Shown: one piece after another, positions 54,281 to 63,322 of the stretch
Numbering within the stretch: position 1 is the stretch's first letter
How the letters are laid out: each line of letters opens with the position of its first letter
Assembly (NCBI RefSeq): GCF_009295825.1
Contig: NZ_WHKF01000001.1
Span: 647,088-711,087, forward strand
Direction: 5' to 3'
Length of the DNA: 64,000 nt
Source: Marinifilum sp. N1E240
Lineage (GTDB): Bacteria; Bacteroidota; Bacteroidia; Bacteroidales; Marinifilaceae
The notes under the pieces: generated by a model
The model's database searches: none
What the model was told of the DNA's origin: nothing
What the model saw: the letters and a program-made list of their open reading frames with translations, nothing else
Program-made: the position numbers and the translations under genes

Positions 54281-56731
54281 ATGTTTACAAGAAGAATGAA
54301 CTCTGTTTTTTTCGGAGTATGTGCGTTATTAGTATTGCAATTTGTAAGTTTTATTGGATTTTCTCAAGTATCAGTTACAGGGAAAATTACCGATAAAAAC
54401 GGAAATTCACTTCCGGGAGCAGCAATTGCAATTAAAGGAACTTATTTAGGAACTGTAGCAAACTCGTATGGAGAGTATCAGTTCAATAATTTAAAAGAGG
54501 ATAACTATAAATTGGTGGTTTCCTTTTTAGGCTTTGAGGATCAGGAAAAAACGGTAAAGCTTAATGAATCGAAAGTTGTAAACTTCGAATTAAGTGCTTC
54601 TGCCATTCTGGCTGATGAAGTGATTGTTGCCGCAACCAGAGCAGGAAATAAAGCTCCGGTAGCTGTTACTAATTTGTCAGGAGATGATGTTAGAAAACAA
54701 AATACAGGACAGGATATTCCATATCAATTAAGCTTAACACCATCTTTGGTGGAGTCATCGGAATCGGGAAACGGAGTGGGATATTCTGCTCTTCGAATTC
54801 GAGGAACAGATGCTTCACGAATTAATGTTACTGTTAATGGAGTGCCTTTGAATGATTCTGAATCGCAAGGTGTTTTTTGGGTGAATATGCCTGACTTCGC
54901 CTCTTCTGTTGATAACATTCAGATACAGAGAGGTGTTGGAACTTCAACAAATGGAGCAGCTGCTTTTGGAGCTACCATTAATTTCCAGACAGAAACCGTA
55001 AATACCAAACCTTATGCTGAGGTTCAGAGTGTTGGTGGATCCTTCAATACTTTCCGAAATACATTTAAGGCAGGAACGGGTCTGATTAATGGAAAGTTCA
55101 GTTTCGATGCTCGTTATTCTAAATTGAAATCGGATGGATATGTTGATCGTGCTTTCTCTGATCATGAATCATTCTTTGCAAGTGGTACTTACTACACGGA
55201 AAGAAGTATGTTGAAGTTCAATGTTATTTCAGGTGATCAAAAAACAGGTATTAGTTGGTGGGGAAATCCAAATATAAATACTGATGATCCAGATGATGTA
55301 GAAGATAGAAGGTACAATCCGGCCGGAGAATATACCGATGAGAATGGGATTACAAGGTATTACGATAATCAAACCGACAATTACAAGCAGACACATTATC
55401 AATTGTTCTATTCTCAGGAATTGACTTCGAATCTGAATATGAATGCAGCTTTGCATTATACAAAAGGAAAAGGATATTACGAGCAGTATAAAGAAGATGA
55501 AGAATATGATGAGTACGGTGTTACAAATCCCGTGGTAGGAGGAGAAATGATTTCTGAAACCGATTTGATTCGTCAGAAATGGTTGAAGAATGACTTCTAT
55601 GGATTAACCTATTCGATGAATTATCGAAAAAACAGTATTGATGCATCATTTGGTGGAGCTTGGAATCGATATGAAGGAGATCATTTTGGAGATATTATTT
55701 GGGCTCAAAATGGAGGAATTGATAATGACTACCAGTGGTATTTTAATGATGGAAAGAAAACCGATTACAATGTATTTGCCAAACTTAATGTAGAGTTAAG
55801 CGAGAAGTGGAATGCATACGGAGATGTTCAGTATCGACATATTTCTTATGAAATGGATGGTACTGATGATGATTTAAAGCCATTGGTTCAAGAGCACAAG
55901 TTTGATTTTATCAACCCAAAAATGGGGTTGTATTACACCATTAACGATAGAAATTCTGCTTATGCTTCATTTGGGGTAGCTCATCGCGAACCTACCAGAG
56001 CTAACTATAAAAATGCCAAAGAGAAGCCTGAATTGATGCCTGTAGATGAAACTTTGTTTGATTATGAATTAGGATATACTTTTAAATCTGTGAAAGCAAC
56101 TTTCGGTGTGAATTTGTATTATATGTATTATCGTGATCAATTAGTTCCTACTGGTGTGAAGAATCAAGTTGGTGATGATATCATGGTTAATGTGGATAAG
56201 AGTTATCGAGCCGGTATTGAGTTGATTTGGGGTGTTCAGATTTTGCCAACTTTGAAGTGGGATGCCAACCTTACATTAAGTAAGAATCGTATAGAAAATT
56301 TTATTGAGTATTCTAAAGATTATGATGAAAATTGGGTGGAATTTGATAAAGTTACAGAGTTAGGAAAAACTGAGATTAGCTATTCTCCAGAAGCTGTTGG
56401 GAGTAGTATTTTAACCTGGACTCCTTCTGAAGGATTTGATGTAAGTTTTATCAGTAAATATGTAGGAGAACAGTATTTTGACAATACTTCAAATACAGAG
56501 CGAAAGTTGGATGATTACAATGTTCACAATTTGAGATTCAACTACAGAATCAATCCAACTTGGATGAAAGAAATTGCTTTTCAATTGAGTATTAACAATG
56601 TGTTGGATGCAAAATATGAAAACAATGCTTATGGCGGAAATTGGTATGAGCAAGGAGTTGAAAACACGTGGAGATATTATTATCCTCAAGCGGGAACAAA
56701 CGTTCTTGCAGGTGTAACATTAAGATTTTAA
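54281..56731 (+). CDS. TonB-dependent outer-membrane receptor, probably for thiamine
   Basis: An 816-residue receptor. The signal peptide ends near FIGFSQ (residue 29). A carboxypeptidase-regulatory-like domain (VSVTGKITDKNGNSLPGAAI to about 112) precedes the plug (APVAVTNLSGDDVRKQN, LRIRGTDASRINVTVNGVPL, IQIQRGVGTSTNGAAAFGATI) and the beta barrel, which ends NVLAGVTLRF with the terminal aromatic residue. TPP control at 54088-54206 and the downstream pnuT and thiamine pyrophosphokinase make thiamine the likely substrate; this receptor-PnuT-kinase arrangement is known in Bacteroidota. Confidence 0.92.
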   Translation: MFTRRMNSVFFGVCALLVLQFVSFIGFSQVSVTGKITDKNGNSLPGAAIAIKGTYLGTVANSYGEYQFNNLKEDNYKLVVSFLGFEDQEKTVKLNESKVVNFELSASAILADEVIVAATRAGNKAPVAVTNLSGDDVRKQNTGQDIPYQLSLTPSLVESSESGNGVGYSALRIRGTDASRINVTVNGVPLNDSESQGVFWVNMPDFASSVDNIQIQRGVGTSTNGAAAFGATINFQTETVNTKPYAEVQSVGGSFNTFRNTFKAGTGLINGKFSFDARYSKLKSDGYVDRAFSDHESFFASGTYYTERSMLKFNVISGDQKTGISWWGNPNINTDDPDDVEDRRYNPAGEYTDENGITRYYDNQTDNYKQTHYQLFYSQELTSNLNMNAALHYTKGKGYYEQYKEDEEYDEYGVTNPVVGGEMISETDLIRQKWLKNDFYGLTYSMNYRKNSIDASFGGAWNRYEGDHFGDIIWAQNGGIDNDYQWYFNDGKKTDYNVFAKLNVELSEKWNAYGDVQYRHISYEMDGTDDDLKPLVQEHKFDFINPKMGLYYTINDRNSAYASFGVAHREPTRANYKNAKEKPELMPVDETLFDYELGYTFKSVKATFGVNLYYMYYRDQLVPTGVKNQVGDDIMVNVDKSYRAGIELIWGVQILPTLKWDANLTLSKNRIENFIEYSKDYDENWVEFDKVTELGKTEISYSPEAVGSSILTWTPSEGFDVSFISKYVGEQYFDNTSNTERKLDDYNVHNLRFNYRINPTWMKEIAFQLSINNVLDAKYENNAYGGNWYEQGVENTWRYYYPQAGTNVLAGVTLRF

Positions 56732-56743
56732 AATGTAATATTT

Positions 56744-56767
56744 AGAGACGCACAGCAGTGCGTCTCT
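56744..56767. repeat. Perfect 10-bp GC-rich hairpin inside the thiamine operon
   Basis: AGAGACGCAC (56744-56753), loop AGCA, then the exact complement GTGCGTCTCT (56758-56767). No T run follows. It lies in the 51-bp gap between receptor and pnuT and resembles dispersed REP-like palindromes; it could set relative mRNA levels. Confidence 0.6.
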
Positions 56768-56782
56768 ATTCAAATAGAAAAT

Positions 56783-57379
56783 ATGGATTGGATTATAGAT
56801 AACATTATAGAAATCATCGGAACTATTGCCGGATTAATTTTCCTCTATCTTGAAATAAAGCAAAACAAATGGTTGTGGCCTGTAGGACTATTAACATCGG
56901 TGATGTATATCTATGTGTTTTTTGTAGCCAAGTTGTATGCAGATATGTCTCTTCAATTCTACTATGTTTTTATCAGCATTTATGGTTGGATCATTTGGTC
57001 ACACGGATCAAATCAGAGTAAGAAAGAATTACCCGTTACCCATCTAAGTCGTAAATTATTCCTGATACTTTTTGGCGTGAGTATGGCAATTTATGTGTTT
57101 ATATCATACGTTTTAGTCAATTTTACCGATGGTTCAGTTCCTTATTGGGATGCATTTACAACAGCTTTAAGTATTGTGGCTACTTGGATGCTGGCACGAA
57201 AAATTCTGGAACAATGGTTGGTTTGGGTAGTCGTTAATTCGGTTTCATTAGGATTATATATTTATAAAGGATTGTATCCAACTTCCATTTTATTCTTTTT
57301 CTATACCGTTTTGGCTGTCATTGGTTACCTGCAATGGAAAAAAGATATGCTTCGCTCTCAAGCTATGTCAGGCAATTAA
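56783..57379 (+). CDS. pnuT: Thiamine transporter PnuT (PnuC family)
   Basis: A 198-residue inner-membrane protein of the PnuC family with about seven helices. Diagnostic segments are WLWPVGLLTSVMYIYVFFVA, YADMSLQFYYVFISIYGWIIW and WLVWVVVNSVSLGLYIYKGL. PnuC proteins facilitate uptake of unphosphorylated vitamins that are trapped by phosphorylation. Placement between a TPP-controlled receptor and thiamine pyrophosphokinase identifies thiamine as the ligand, against nicotinamide riboside for PnuC itself. The gene follows the hairpin at 56744-56767. Confidence 0.92.
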   Translation: MDWIIDNIIEIIGTIAGLIFLYLEIKQNKWLWPVGLLTSVMYIYVFFVAKLYADMSLQFYYVFISIYGWIIWSHGSNQSKKELPVTHLSRKLFLILFGVSMAIYVFISYVLVNFTDGSVPYWDAFTTALSIVATWMLARKILEQWLVWVVVNSVSLGLYIYKGLYPTSILFFFYTVLAVIGYLQWKKDMLRSQAMSGN

Positions 57380-57431
57380 TTATTTTTGCATGACATTTCA
57401 TTTTTATTACCACTTGAAATAAGCCTAAAGC

Positions 57432-58052
57432 ATGCAAAAAAAAGCTGTTATTCTTGCCAATGGAGCCTTTCCTACTCACGAAATTCCCTTAAAAGAATTA
57501 AAGGAGTCAAAATACATTGTTTGTTGCGATGGAGCAATAAATAATTTGGAGGAAGCCAAAATTGAACCTTATGCCATTGTAGGTGATTTGGATTCTTTAG
57601 ATCCGGATTTAAAGTGGAAATATAGAGATATCATTCATCATTTCTCGAATCAGGATAATAATGATTTAACTAAAGCTGTACACTGGTGTTTAGATCACGG
57701 ATTTAATGAAGCTGTGATTATTGGTGCTACAGGAAAGAGAGATGACCATATGATTGGTAATGTTTTTTTATTGCCAATGTATGTTAAAAAAATAAGGGTT
57801 AAAATGCTTACAAGCTATGGTGTATTTACACCAATTACTCGCTCTAAAAACTTCGAAAGTTTTACACGACAGCAAGTTTCTTTGTTTTCTCCAAATCCTG
57901 AGACTTTAATTACCACAGCCAATCTTAGGTATGCCTTAACCAATGAAAAAATAGAGATGATGTGGCAAGGAACCCTAAATGAATCGATGGGAGAAAGCTT
58001 TCGTATCGATTTTGAAGGAGGACCTTTGATCGTATTCCAGGAATATGAATAA
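57432..58052 (+). CDS. Thiamine pyrophosphokinase
   Basis: A 206-residue cytosolic kinase that turns thiamine into TPP with ATP and so traps what PnuT brings in. The N-terminal Rossmann-like domain has CCDGAINNLEEA and AIVGDLDSLDPDLK; SNQDNNDLTKAVHWC and IIGATGKRDDHMIGNVFLL are the catalytic blocks. The C-terminal beta domain ends in FEGGPLIVFQEYE. Last gene of the riboswitch-controlled unit, 52 bp after pnuT; no ordinary terminator follows, only the tandem dyads at 58099-58190. Confidence 0.94.
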   Translation: MQKKAVILANGAFPTHEIPLKELKESKYIVCCDGAINNLEEAKIEPYAIVGDLDSLDPDLKWKYRDIIHHFSNQDNNDLTKAVHWCLDHGFNEAVIIGATGKRDDHMIGNVFLLPMYVKKIRVKMLTSYGVFTPITRSKNFESFTRQQVSLFSPNPETLITTANLRYALTNEKIEMMWQGTLNESMGESFRIDFEGGPLIVFQEYE

Positions 58053-58098
58053 GTTACTTCAGGGATGATACATTCTCATAGCTGGTGTATTCATTAGT

Positions 58099-58190
58099 TC
58101 TCTCACTCGAGAGAGAAGAGTTCTCGCGACCGAGAGGTAATACATCTCTCGCCCGAGAGAGGTGTTATCTCCCACTTGAGAGAGGGAGTC
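58099..58190. repeat. Four tandem 23-bp repeats, each an imperfect palindrome
   Basis: Units at 58099-58121, 58122-58144, 58145-58167 and 58168-58190 are exactly 23 bp each. The shared first part is a dyad such as TCTCTCGCCCGAGAGA (unit 3); units 1 and 2 carry TCTCTCACTCGAGAGA and TCTCGCGACCGAGAGG, unit 4 TCTCCCACTTGAGAGA. The last 7 bases vary. No gene product or protein family is implied; it may be a binding array, a stack of RNA hairpins closing the thiamine transcript, or a small repeat element. Confidence 0.75.
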
Positions 58191-58446
58191 TAATCTTAAG
58201 CAGGTGTTATTCTATTCCTTATAAGTAGAGACAGTTCCCTTGTTTAAGGAAGAATTGAATCTGTTTTCAACTCGAATGGAATTGCCATTGGTAAATTCAG
58301 TCAACTTTGTTAATGTTTTTTGTTGTTACTAAGCCATAAATACGATTTAATGCATATGTGTTTAGTCTGATATGTAGTTGATTATGTTTTTTGTTGGAGA
58401 TTGAGTTTAAATAAAATTTTCAACTGGCATATGAAAAAATCCTGTT

Positions 58447-58454
58447 TATATTTG
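58447..58454 (+). promoter_or_regulatory. -7 box of the porin promoter
   Basis: TATATTTG followed by GCAGC, nearly the same as in the tRNA-Val promoter, 28 bp before the ATG at 58482. The -33 region reads CTG instead of TTG. It lies inside the longest open frame, so the longer start at 58401 is unlikely. Confidence 0.6.
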
Positions 58455-58481
58455 CAGCAGAAAATAAATCCTATCAAATCA

Positions 58482-59741
58482 ATGAAAAATTTAAACACTC
58501 TGTTATTACTACTAGTACTCCTCTTAGGAATTCCAGAAATTAATGCACAAAAGAAGGAATCACCAGTTTCAATTAAGTTTGGTGGTTATGTACATTCTTT
58601 GTTTACTTACGATACTCGTCAAACGGTTTCAGCTAGAGAAGGGCATATTCTTCTTTATCCTAAAAATGAAGAATTAGATGCTGCTGGAAAAGACATAAAT
58701 GAAGGTGGCGTTTACAATATGGCAGTTATTCAATCGAGAGTAAATGCTAAAATTACCGGACCAGAAATTTTAGGAGCCAAAACCAGAGGTTTATTGGAAG
58801 CTGAATTTATTGGAAATGGCGAATCGGATGTAAATGGAATGCGTTTGCGTCATGCTTATGTGAATTTAGATTGGGGAAAAACATCTCTCTTAATTGGTCA
58901 AACATGGTCGCCTTTATTTGTTGCCGAAGTATTTCCTGCAACTGTGGGTGCCAATGCTGGTTTACCATTTAAGCCATTTGCACGTAACCCGCAAGTTAGA
59001 TTAACCCACAAGACGGATAATTGGAAATTTTTGGCTGCTATCGCTTCGGAGCGCGATTATACAAGTGCAGGACCTGATGGTTCAAGCAATAAGTACTTGA
59101 GAAATGCAGGTTTACCAATTTTTCAGGGACAGGTTCATTATTATGCAGGAAAGCACTTGTTTGGTGCCAGTGGTGAATTCAAAACTCTAAAACCATCAAT
59201 GAAGAGTACTACTGTAGATTCTGAAGGAAATACATTGAAGTGGAAAAATGATGAAACTATTTCTTCCTGGGCTTTAATGGGCTATTTTAAATTGAATTTC
59301 GAACCTGTTACTTTCAAAGCACAGACTACATATGGAACAAATCTTACTGATGTATTGATGTTGGGAGGATACGCTGTTAAATCATTGAATCCAATCAGTA
59401 ACGAAGCATCTTATACCGGTATTAAAGTATTGGGTACATGGGCTGAGTTATCATACAAGAAAAATGGCTGGGAATATGCATTACTTGGAGGATATTCAAA
59501 AAACATGGGTGCTGAGGATAATGTTGTTGCTACAAATTTGATTTATAGCCGAGGTAAAGATATTGGTGAATTGTATCGTATAGCTCCTCGAGTTTGCAAA
59601 AAAATCAACAATCTAAAATTCGAATTAGAGACAGAATACACAGCAGCAGCTTATGGTGATGTTACCGAAAAAGCTGAAGTTGAAAATACAAATTGGGTTG
59701 GAAACATGCGTGTTTCTTTAGGAGTATACTACTTCTTTTAA
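58482..59741 (+). CDS. Outer-membrane porin-like barrel protein
   Basis: A 419-residue barrel protein. Start taken at the ATG at 58482: it gives a signal peptide (MKNLNTLLLLLVLLLGIPEINA) and follows the -7 box at 58447-58454; the frame open from 58401 would add 27 residues in front. The mature protein has porin/DcaP-like strands: VSIKFGGYVHSLFTYDTRQT, RLRHAYVNLDWGKTSLLIGQ, FARNPQVRLTHKTDNWKFL, and a final VSLGVYYFF with terminal Phe. The solute is unknown. It stands alone between the dyad array and a terminator. Confidence 0.83.
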   Translation: MKNLNTLLLLLVLLLGIPEINAQKKESPVSIKFGGYVHSLFTYDTRQTVSAREGHILLYPKNEELDAAGKDINEGGVYNMAVIQSRVNAKITGPEILGAKTRGLLEAEFIGNGESDVNGMRLRHAYVNLDWGKTSLLIGQTWSPLFVAEVFPATVGANAGLPFKPFARNPQVRLTHKTDNWKFLAAIASERDYTSAGPDGSSNKYLRNAGLPIFQGQVHYYAGKHLFGASGEFKTLKPSMKSTTVDSEGNTLKWKNDETISSWALMGYFKLNFEPVTFKAQTTYGTNLTDVLMLGGYAVKSLNPISNEASYTGIKVLGTWAELSYKKNGWEYALLGGYSKNMGAEDNVVATNLIYSRGKDIGELYRIAPRVCKKINNLKFELETEYTAAAYGDVTEKAEVENTNWVGNMRVSLGVYYFF

Positions 59742-59760
59742 ACCAATATGAAAAAATATA

Positions 59761-59790
59761 AAAATGGCGGGTCAATCGACTCGCCATTTT
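59761..59790. terminator. Bidirectional terminator between porin and sensor kinase
   Basis: AAAATGGCGGGTC (59761-59773) pairs with GACTCGCCATTTT (59778-59790; one G-T) around AATC; T runs flank on the plus side and A/T on the other. Confidence 0.82.
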
Positions 59791-59796
59791 TTGTTT

Positions 59797-61659
59797 TTAT
59801 ATAGGAATTGTGAAGTAAAATGTGGTCCCCACGTTTAATTTTGATTTCATGTAAATTGTACCTCCTAGCATTTCCATCAAGCTTTTACTGATGGCTAATC
59901 CTAAACCTGTTCCTCCGTATTTACGAGTATTCGCATCGAGTTCTGCCTGTCGGAATCGATCAAAAATAATAGCTTGCTTTTCTTCAGCAATTCCGATACC
60001 AGTATCCCGAACAAAAAATTCTACATGTTTATCTTTTATCAGATAACCAATCTCAATTTCGCCCATATGTGTGAATTTTAACGAGTTCTCAAGTAGATTG
60101 GTAAACACCTGTTGTAATCTAATGCTATCGGTAGTTATTTCTAATATTTCAGTCTTTTCAGGAGGGCTAATGATAAATTTTATATTGTGATCTCCATTTT
60201 GCTCTACCAGAGCATTGTAACTAGATTGAACCGAATCAATAATATCAGAGATTTTACATTTTTCCTGTATGATATTAAGCTGGTTGGTTTCAATTTTTGA
60301 AATATCTAAAATATCACTTATTAGACGAAGTAAACCATTCGTATTTTTTTGAATGATTGCAATGTATTTTTTTCTTTTTTCATCTACAACATTATCTCCT
60401 GAGAGCAATTCTGTAAAACCGAGTATGGCATTCATGGGGGTTCTAATTTCGTGCGACATATTGGCAAGAAAGGCTGATTTTAATCTACTGGATTCTTCTG
60501 CAACCTGAAATGCTTTTTCCAGTTTCTTGTTACTTGCCTTAATCTCTTCAAGGTGTACTTTTTCTTTTTGTTCCCTCATTTTTCTCAAATGGATGTTAAT
60601 TGTCATCACTATAATAACAATGGTAAGAAGAATGAGAATGGTTAGAGTTAGGATCACAATTTCCTTGTTTTCTCGAACAAAACTATAGGGAACATTTAAA
60701 ACGTTCGAATTGCGTGGAAGATCTCTTTTTTTGATATCGAATTCAATCATTTGATTGTAATCGAAGGTGTATTGATATTCTGCTTTCAGAGCCTGTATGT
60801 CATCTACAGAGGTTCCGGAAAGAACTTTCTTAGCCAAATTGCAAACTTGCTTTCCTTGCATTCTACCTGTTATAAGAGATCCTCCAATTGCACCTCGGTT
60901 CATGTAGAAATCCCACACGCAGTAAATGGGTACTTTGCAATAGGGAACCGATTCACTAAAACCACCTTCATAAGTGTAATAGTTACCATTTATTTCTCTA
61001 TTGTAAAGTAAATAGAGTACCACACTGTTTTTATTAAGCTGAGAGAGTTTTAATTGTAGATCTTGCATTGTATTAGGCTGAATTATTCTGTATCGAATAG
61101 GTTCACCCATATGTTTAATATCTGTGATTAAGGCATCCGCAAGAGTGATTCCTGTTGTACTTTTATCGCAAACTACAACAATCTCGGAATAATTTGGATG
61201 GTATCTTTCAATAAGATCTAGGGTAGCACAGAAACTAAAATTCTCAAAAACTCCAGTATATCCTTTGGGAGGATCAATTATTGAGTTTAAGCCAGAAAAA
61301 ATTACAGGAACAATACCAAATATTTCATCTCTGTTTTTAATGAGAAAATCGTAAGCATTGTTATCAGTAGAAATAATTAAATCGAACTTGGTATTGGCAT
61401 ATTTTTGCTGATATTTTTCCTTTAACAATTCCAAGTGAGGTTCTGAAAAAAACCTTTTGGTATCCATGTATTCAATAAACACAGTTGATGAAGGATCCGC
61501 TAGAAATTCGTGCTTAATACTATTTACTAGCGAATCTGTCCAGCTTAATCCGTTGTGATAGGAATTCAGTACTAAAATGTTTTTGCGATTATCGGCATTC
61601 GCAGATATTAAACAAAATAAAAAGAGAAGTAGTACAATAAACCTCTGATTGATTTTCAT
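59797..61659 (-). CDS. Sensor histidine kinase with periplasmic ABC-type binding domain
   Basis: A 620-residue kinase. Start chosen at the ATG at 61657-61659, which gives the signal MKINQRFIVLLLFLFCLISANA. Residues about 27-320 resemble ABC-transporter substrate-binding proteins (ILVLNSYHNGLSWTDSLV, FDLIISTDNNAYDFL, VPVIFSGLN, PIYCVWDFYMNRGAIGG), so a small ligand is probably sensed outside. One helix (about 331-353) and a coiled coil lead to HisKA (ANMSHEIRTPMNAILGF, His403) and HATPase (DSIRLQQVFTNLLENSLKF, DTGIGI, GGTGLGLAISKSL). There is no receiver domain and no response regulator adjacent, so the partner is elsewhere. It follows dacB by 40 bp. Confidence 0.9.
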   Translation of the reverse strand: MKINQRFIVLLLFLFCLISANADNRKNILVLNSYHNGLSWTDSLVNSIKHEFLADPSSTVFIEYMDTKRFFSEPHLELLKEKYQQKYANTKFDLIISTDNNAYDFLIKNRDEIFGIVPVIFSGLNSIIDPPKGYTGVFENFSFCATLDLIERYHPNYSEIVVVCDKSTTGITLADALITDIKHMGEPIRYRIIQPNTMQDLQLKLSQLNKNSVVLYLLYNREINGNYYTYEGGFSESVPYCKVPIYCVWDFYMNRGAIGGSLITGRMQGKQVCNLAKKVLSGTSVDDIQALKAEYQYTFDYNQMIEFDIKKRDLPRNSNVLNVPYSFVRENKEIVILTLTILILLTIVIIVMTINIHLRKMREQKEKVHLEEIKASNKKLEKAFQVAEESSRLKSAFLANMSHEIRTPMNAILGFTELLSGDNVVDEKRKKYIAIIQKNTNGLLRLISDILDISKIETNQLNIIQEKCKISDIIDSVQSSYNALVEQNGDHNIKFIISPPEKTEILEITTDSIRLQQVFTNLLENSLKFTHMGEIEIGYLIKDKHVEFFVRDTGIGIAEEKQAIIFDRFRQAELDANTRKYGGTGLGLAISKSLMEMLGGTIYMKSKLNVGTTFYFTIPI

Positions 61660-61699
61660 ATACACTTGAATTGGGTTTGGTAATAGTTGCCAAATCAAT

Positions 61700-63121
61700 T
61701 TAAGAATTATATACTTTAATTAAAAGGTTTAGTACTTTATTATTTAATTTAGAGTTAGAGCAGTTGTAGTTGTTGAGTAGGATACTTACGGTATAAACTT
61801 CTCCTTTTGAGTTTTTTAAATACCCGCAATAACTTCTAATACCAGTCATAGACCCTGTTTTTGCTTTCCAATTCAATTCTATAGCCGTGTTTTTCCCAAA
61901 TGATTTTAATGTGCCCGATTTACCTGCAATAGGTAAAGAAGATAAAAATGCCTCTTGGTTAGCGCTACTATGCATGTAAAGAAGAATTTGATTGAAATAG
62001 CTAGCAGAAATGGCGTTAAAATGAGACAATCCACTACCATCGTATAAGGATTGATAGTTAGATTTAATGCCGTGTTCGTTCCAAAAATCTTTGATGGCAT
62101 TTACACCATTTTTCCAATTTGCTTTTTCATTCTTTTGTTTTGCTATTTCAAAAAGCAGGTGATCGGCAAAAAGATTTACACTTTTTTGATTTGTCCAGTA
62201 AACAATTTCCTCAAGCTTTGGAGAATGAATAGAAAACAATTCTCTTCGTTTTAAGGCTTTAATTTCAGAATTGTTCACAAGAATATTTGATGTACTCAAT
62301 TCATGCTTTAAATCGTGTAAAAAAGATATTTCGGGCGATTGAAGTGCTCCTTTAACAGCAAATTTCTGTCGGTTCTGAGGAATACTTCCTTCAATTCTTC
62401 TTTGAGTATTGGTATTGCCACCAAAAATATAAGCCAAGTCTCGGTTTATGGTGGAACTTACCACTTCATTTTCAAACTTCAAACCAGTTTTTTCCGGAAC
62501 AATTCTATCTATTTTGGTAGGACTACCTGCCTTTCCTGAATTAAAAAACAGGGTATACATGTTATCCTTGTAACTTAAAGAATGAGGAACTGCACCATAG
62601 TAATTTCCGATGTCTTCCCATATCCAGGTGGATGGAATGCTCGATTGAAAATAATCCGTGTCGACGATTATTTTGCCTTGAATTTTTCTAATCTTACGCT
62701 TTCTTAGTTTCTGTACAATGGTTTTGCACACATCTTGTCTTTCCTTAAAATATTTCGAATTCAAACTAGGATCACCAAATCCTTTCACTATTAAGTTGCC
62801 TTTTACAATTCCAGATTCAATTGTACCATCCGTAACAATGCTGGTTTTAAAACGAAAATCATTACTTAAGACTTCAAGTGCTGTGGCTGTAGTAATTAAT
62901 TTTTGCGATGAGGCAGGTGTGAGAACCATATTCCTGTTTAAGGAAGCCAGTTCTGATTCGTCCTCAGTGTTGGCGATTACAATACCAATGCTGGCAGCTT
63001 TAAAGCAAGAATCAGTAGCAAATTCGTTTAAAATATTCTGAATTTTGTTCGAATTTGATTTTTGAGACGAACACGAAATTCCGAAGCAGATAAAAACCAA
63101 TATGAGAAATAGTTTATTCAT
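61700..63121 (-). CDS. dacB: D-Ala-D-Ala carboxypeptidase/endopeptidase (PBP4, DacB)
   Basis: Class C low-molecular-mass penicillin-binding protein of 473 residues that trims or opens peptidoglycan cross-links. The N-terminus is a lipoprotein signal (MNKLFLILVFICFGISC, Cys17). The catalytic SxxK is SSQK (Ser71, Lys74, in LTPASSQKLITT), the second motif is YDGSGLS, and the KTG is KAKTGSMTG (421-423). SEYD-type inserted domains (about 85-290) are present as usual for PBP4. Its start overlaps the xseB stop by 8 nt. Confidence 0.93.
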   Translation of the reverse strand: MNKLFLILVFICFGISCSSQKSNSNKIQNILNEFATDSCFKAASIGIVIANTEDESELASLNRNMVLTPASSQKLITTATALEVLSNDFRFKTSIVTDGTIESGIVKGNLIVKGFGDPSLNSKYFKERQDVCKTIVQKLRKRKIRKIQGKIIVDTDYFQSSIPSTWIWEDIGNYYGAVPHSLSYKDNMYTLFFNSGKAGSPTKIDRIVPEKTGLKFENEVVSSTINRDLAYIFGGNTNTQRRIEGSIPQNRQKFAVKGALQSPEISFLHDLKHELSTSNILVNNSEIKALKRRELFSIHSPKLEEIVYWTNQKSVNLFADHLLFEIAKQKNEKANWKNGVNAIKDFWNEHGIKSNYQSLYDGSGLSHFNAISASYFNQILLYMHSSANQEAFLSSLPIAGKSGTLKSFGKNTAIELNWKAKTGSMTGIRSYCGYLKNSKGEVYTVSILLNNYNCSNSKLNNKVLNLLIKVYNS

Positions 63122-63314
63122 CCATTTCAGTTAAGATTTTCTCAACTTCTTTTTCTGTATTGGTAAGTTTTGTTTTGCAAATTACCAATAATTCCGAAAC
63201 ACGTTTTACCTTTTCAGATAAATCATCCACATCCAATTCTTCATTTTCGATAAGTGCAATGGTTTCTTCTATTTCGTTAATTGCGTCTTTATAGCTGATT
63301 TTCTTTTTTGCCAT
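63114..63314 (-). CDS. xseB: Exodeoxyribonuclease VII small subunit
   Basis: A 66-residue helical hairpin protein, ISYKDAINEIEETIALIENEELDVDDLSEKVKRVSELL, the standard XseB pattern of the DNA-degrading exonuclease VII. It lies 8 bp after xseA and overlaps dacB by 8 nt, so the three are coupled in translation although dacB has a different job. Confidence 0.93.
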   Translation of the reverse strand: MAKKKISYKDAINEIEETIALIENEELDVDDLSEKVKRVSELLVICKTKLTNTEKEVEKILTEMDE

Positions 63315-63322
63315 TTTCGTGT

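Larger units (their letters stand above)
58053..58481. other. Gene-free region between thiamine operon and porin
   Basis: 429 bp. It holds the four-copy 23-bp dyad array (58099-58190), a repeated GGTGTTAT word (58161-58168 and 58203-58210) and the porin -7 box at 58447-58454. No credible gene. Confidence 0.6.

Noticed and set aside
58099-58190. CRISPR array
   Set aside because: Units are only 23 bp long and directly abutting, with no constant repeat/variable spacer pattern and no cas genes.
58401-58481. Longer porin start at 58401
   Set aside because: The extra residues come before the signal peptide and contain the likely promoter box TATATTTG at 58447-58454.
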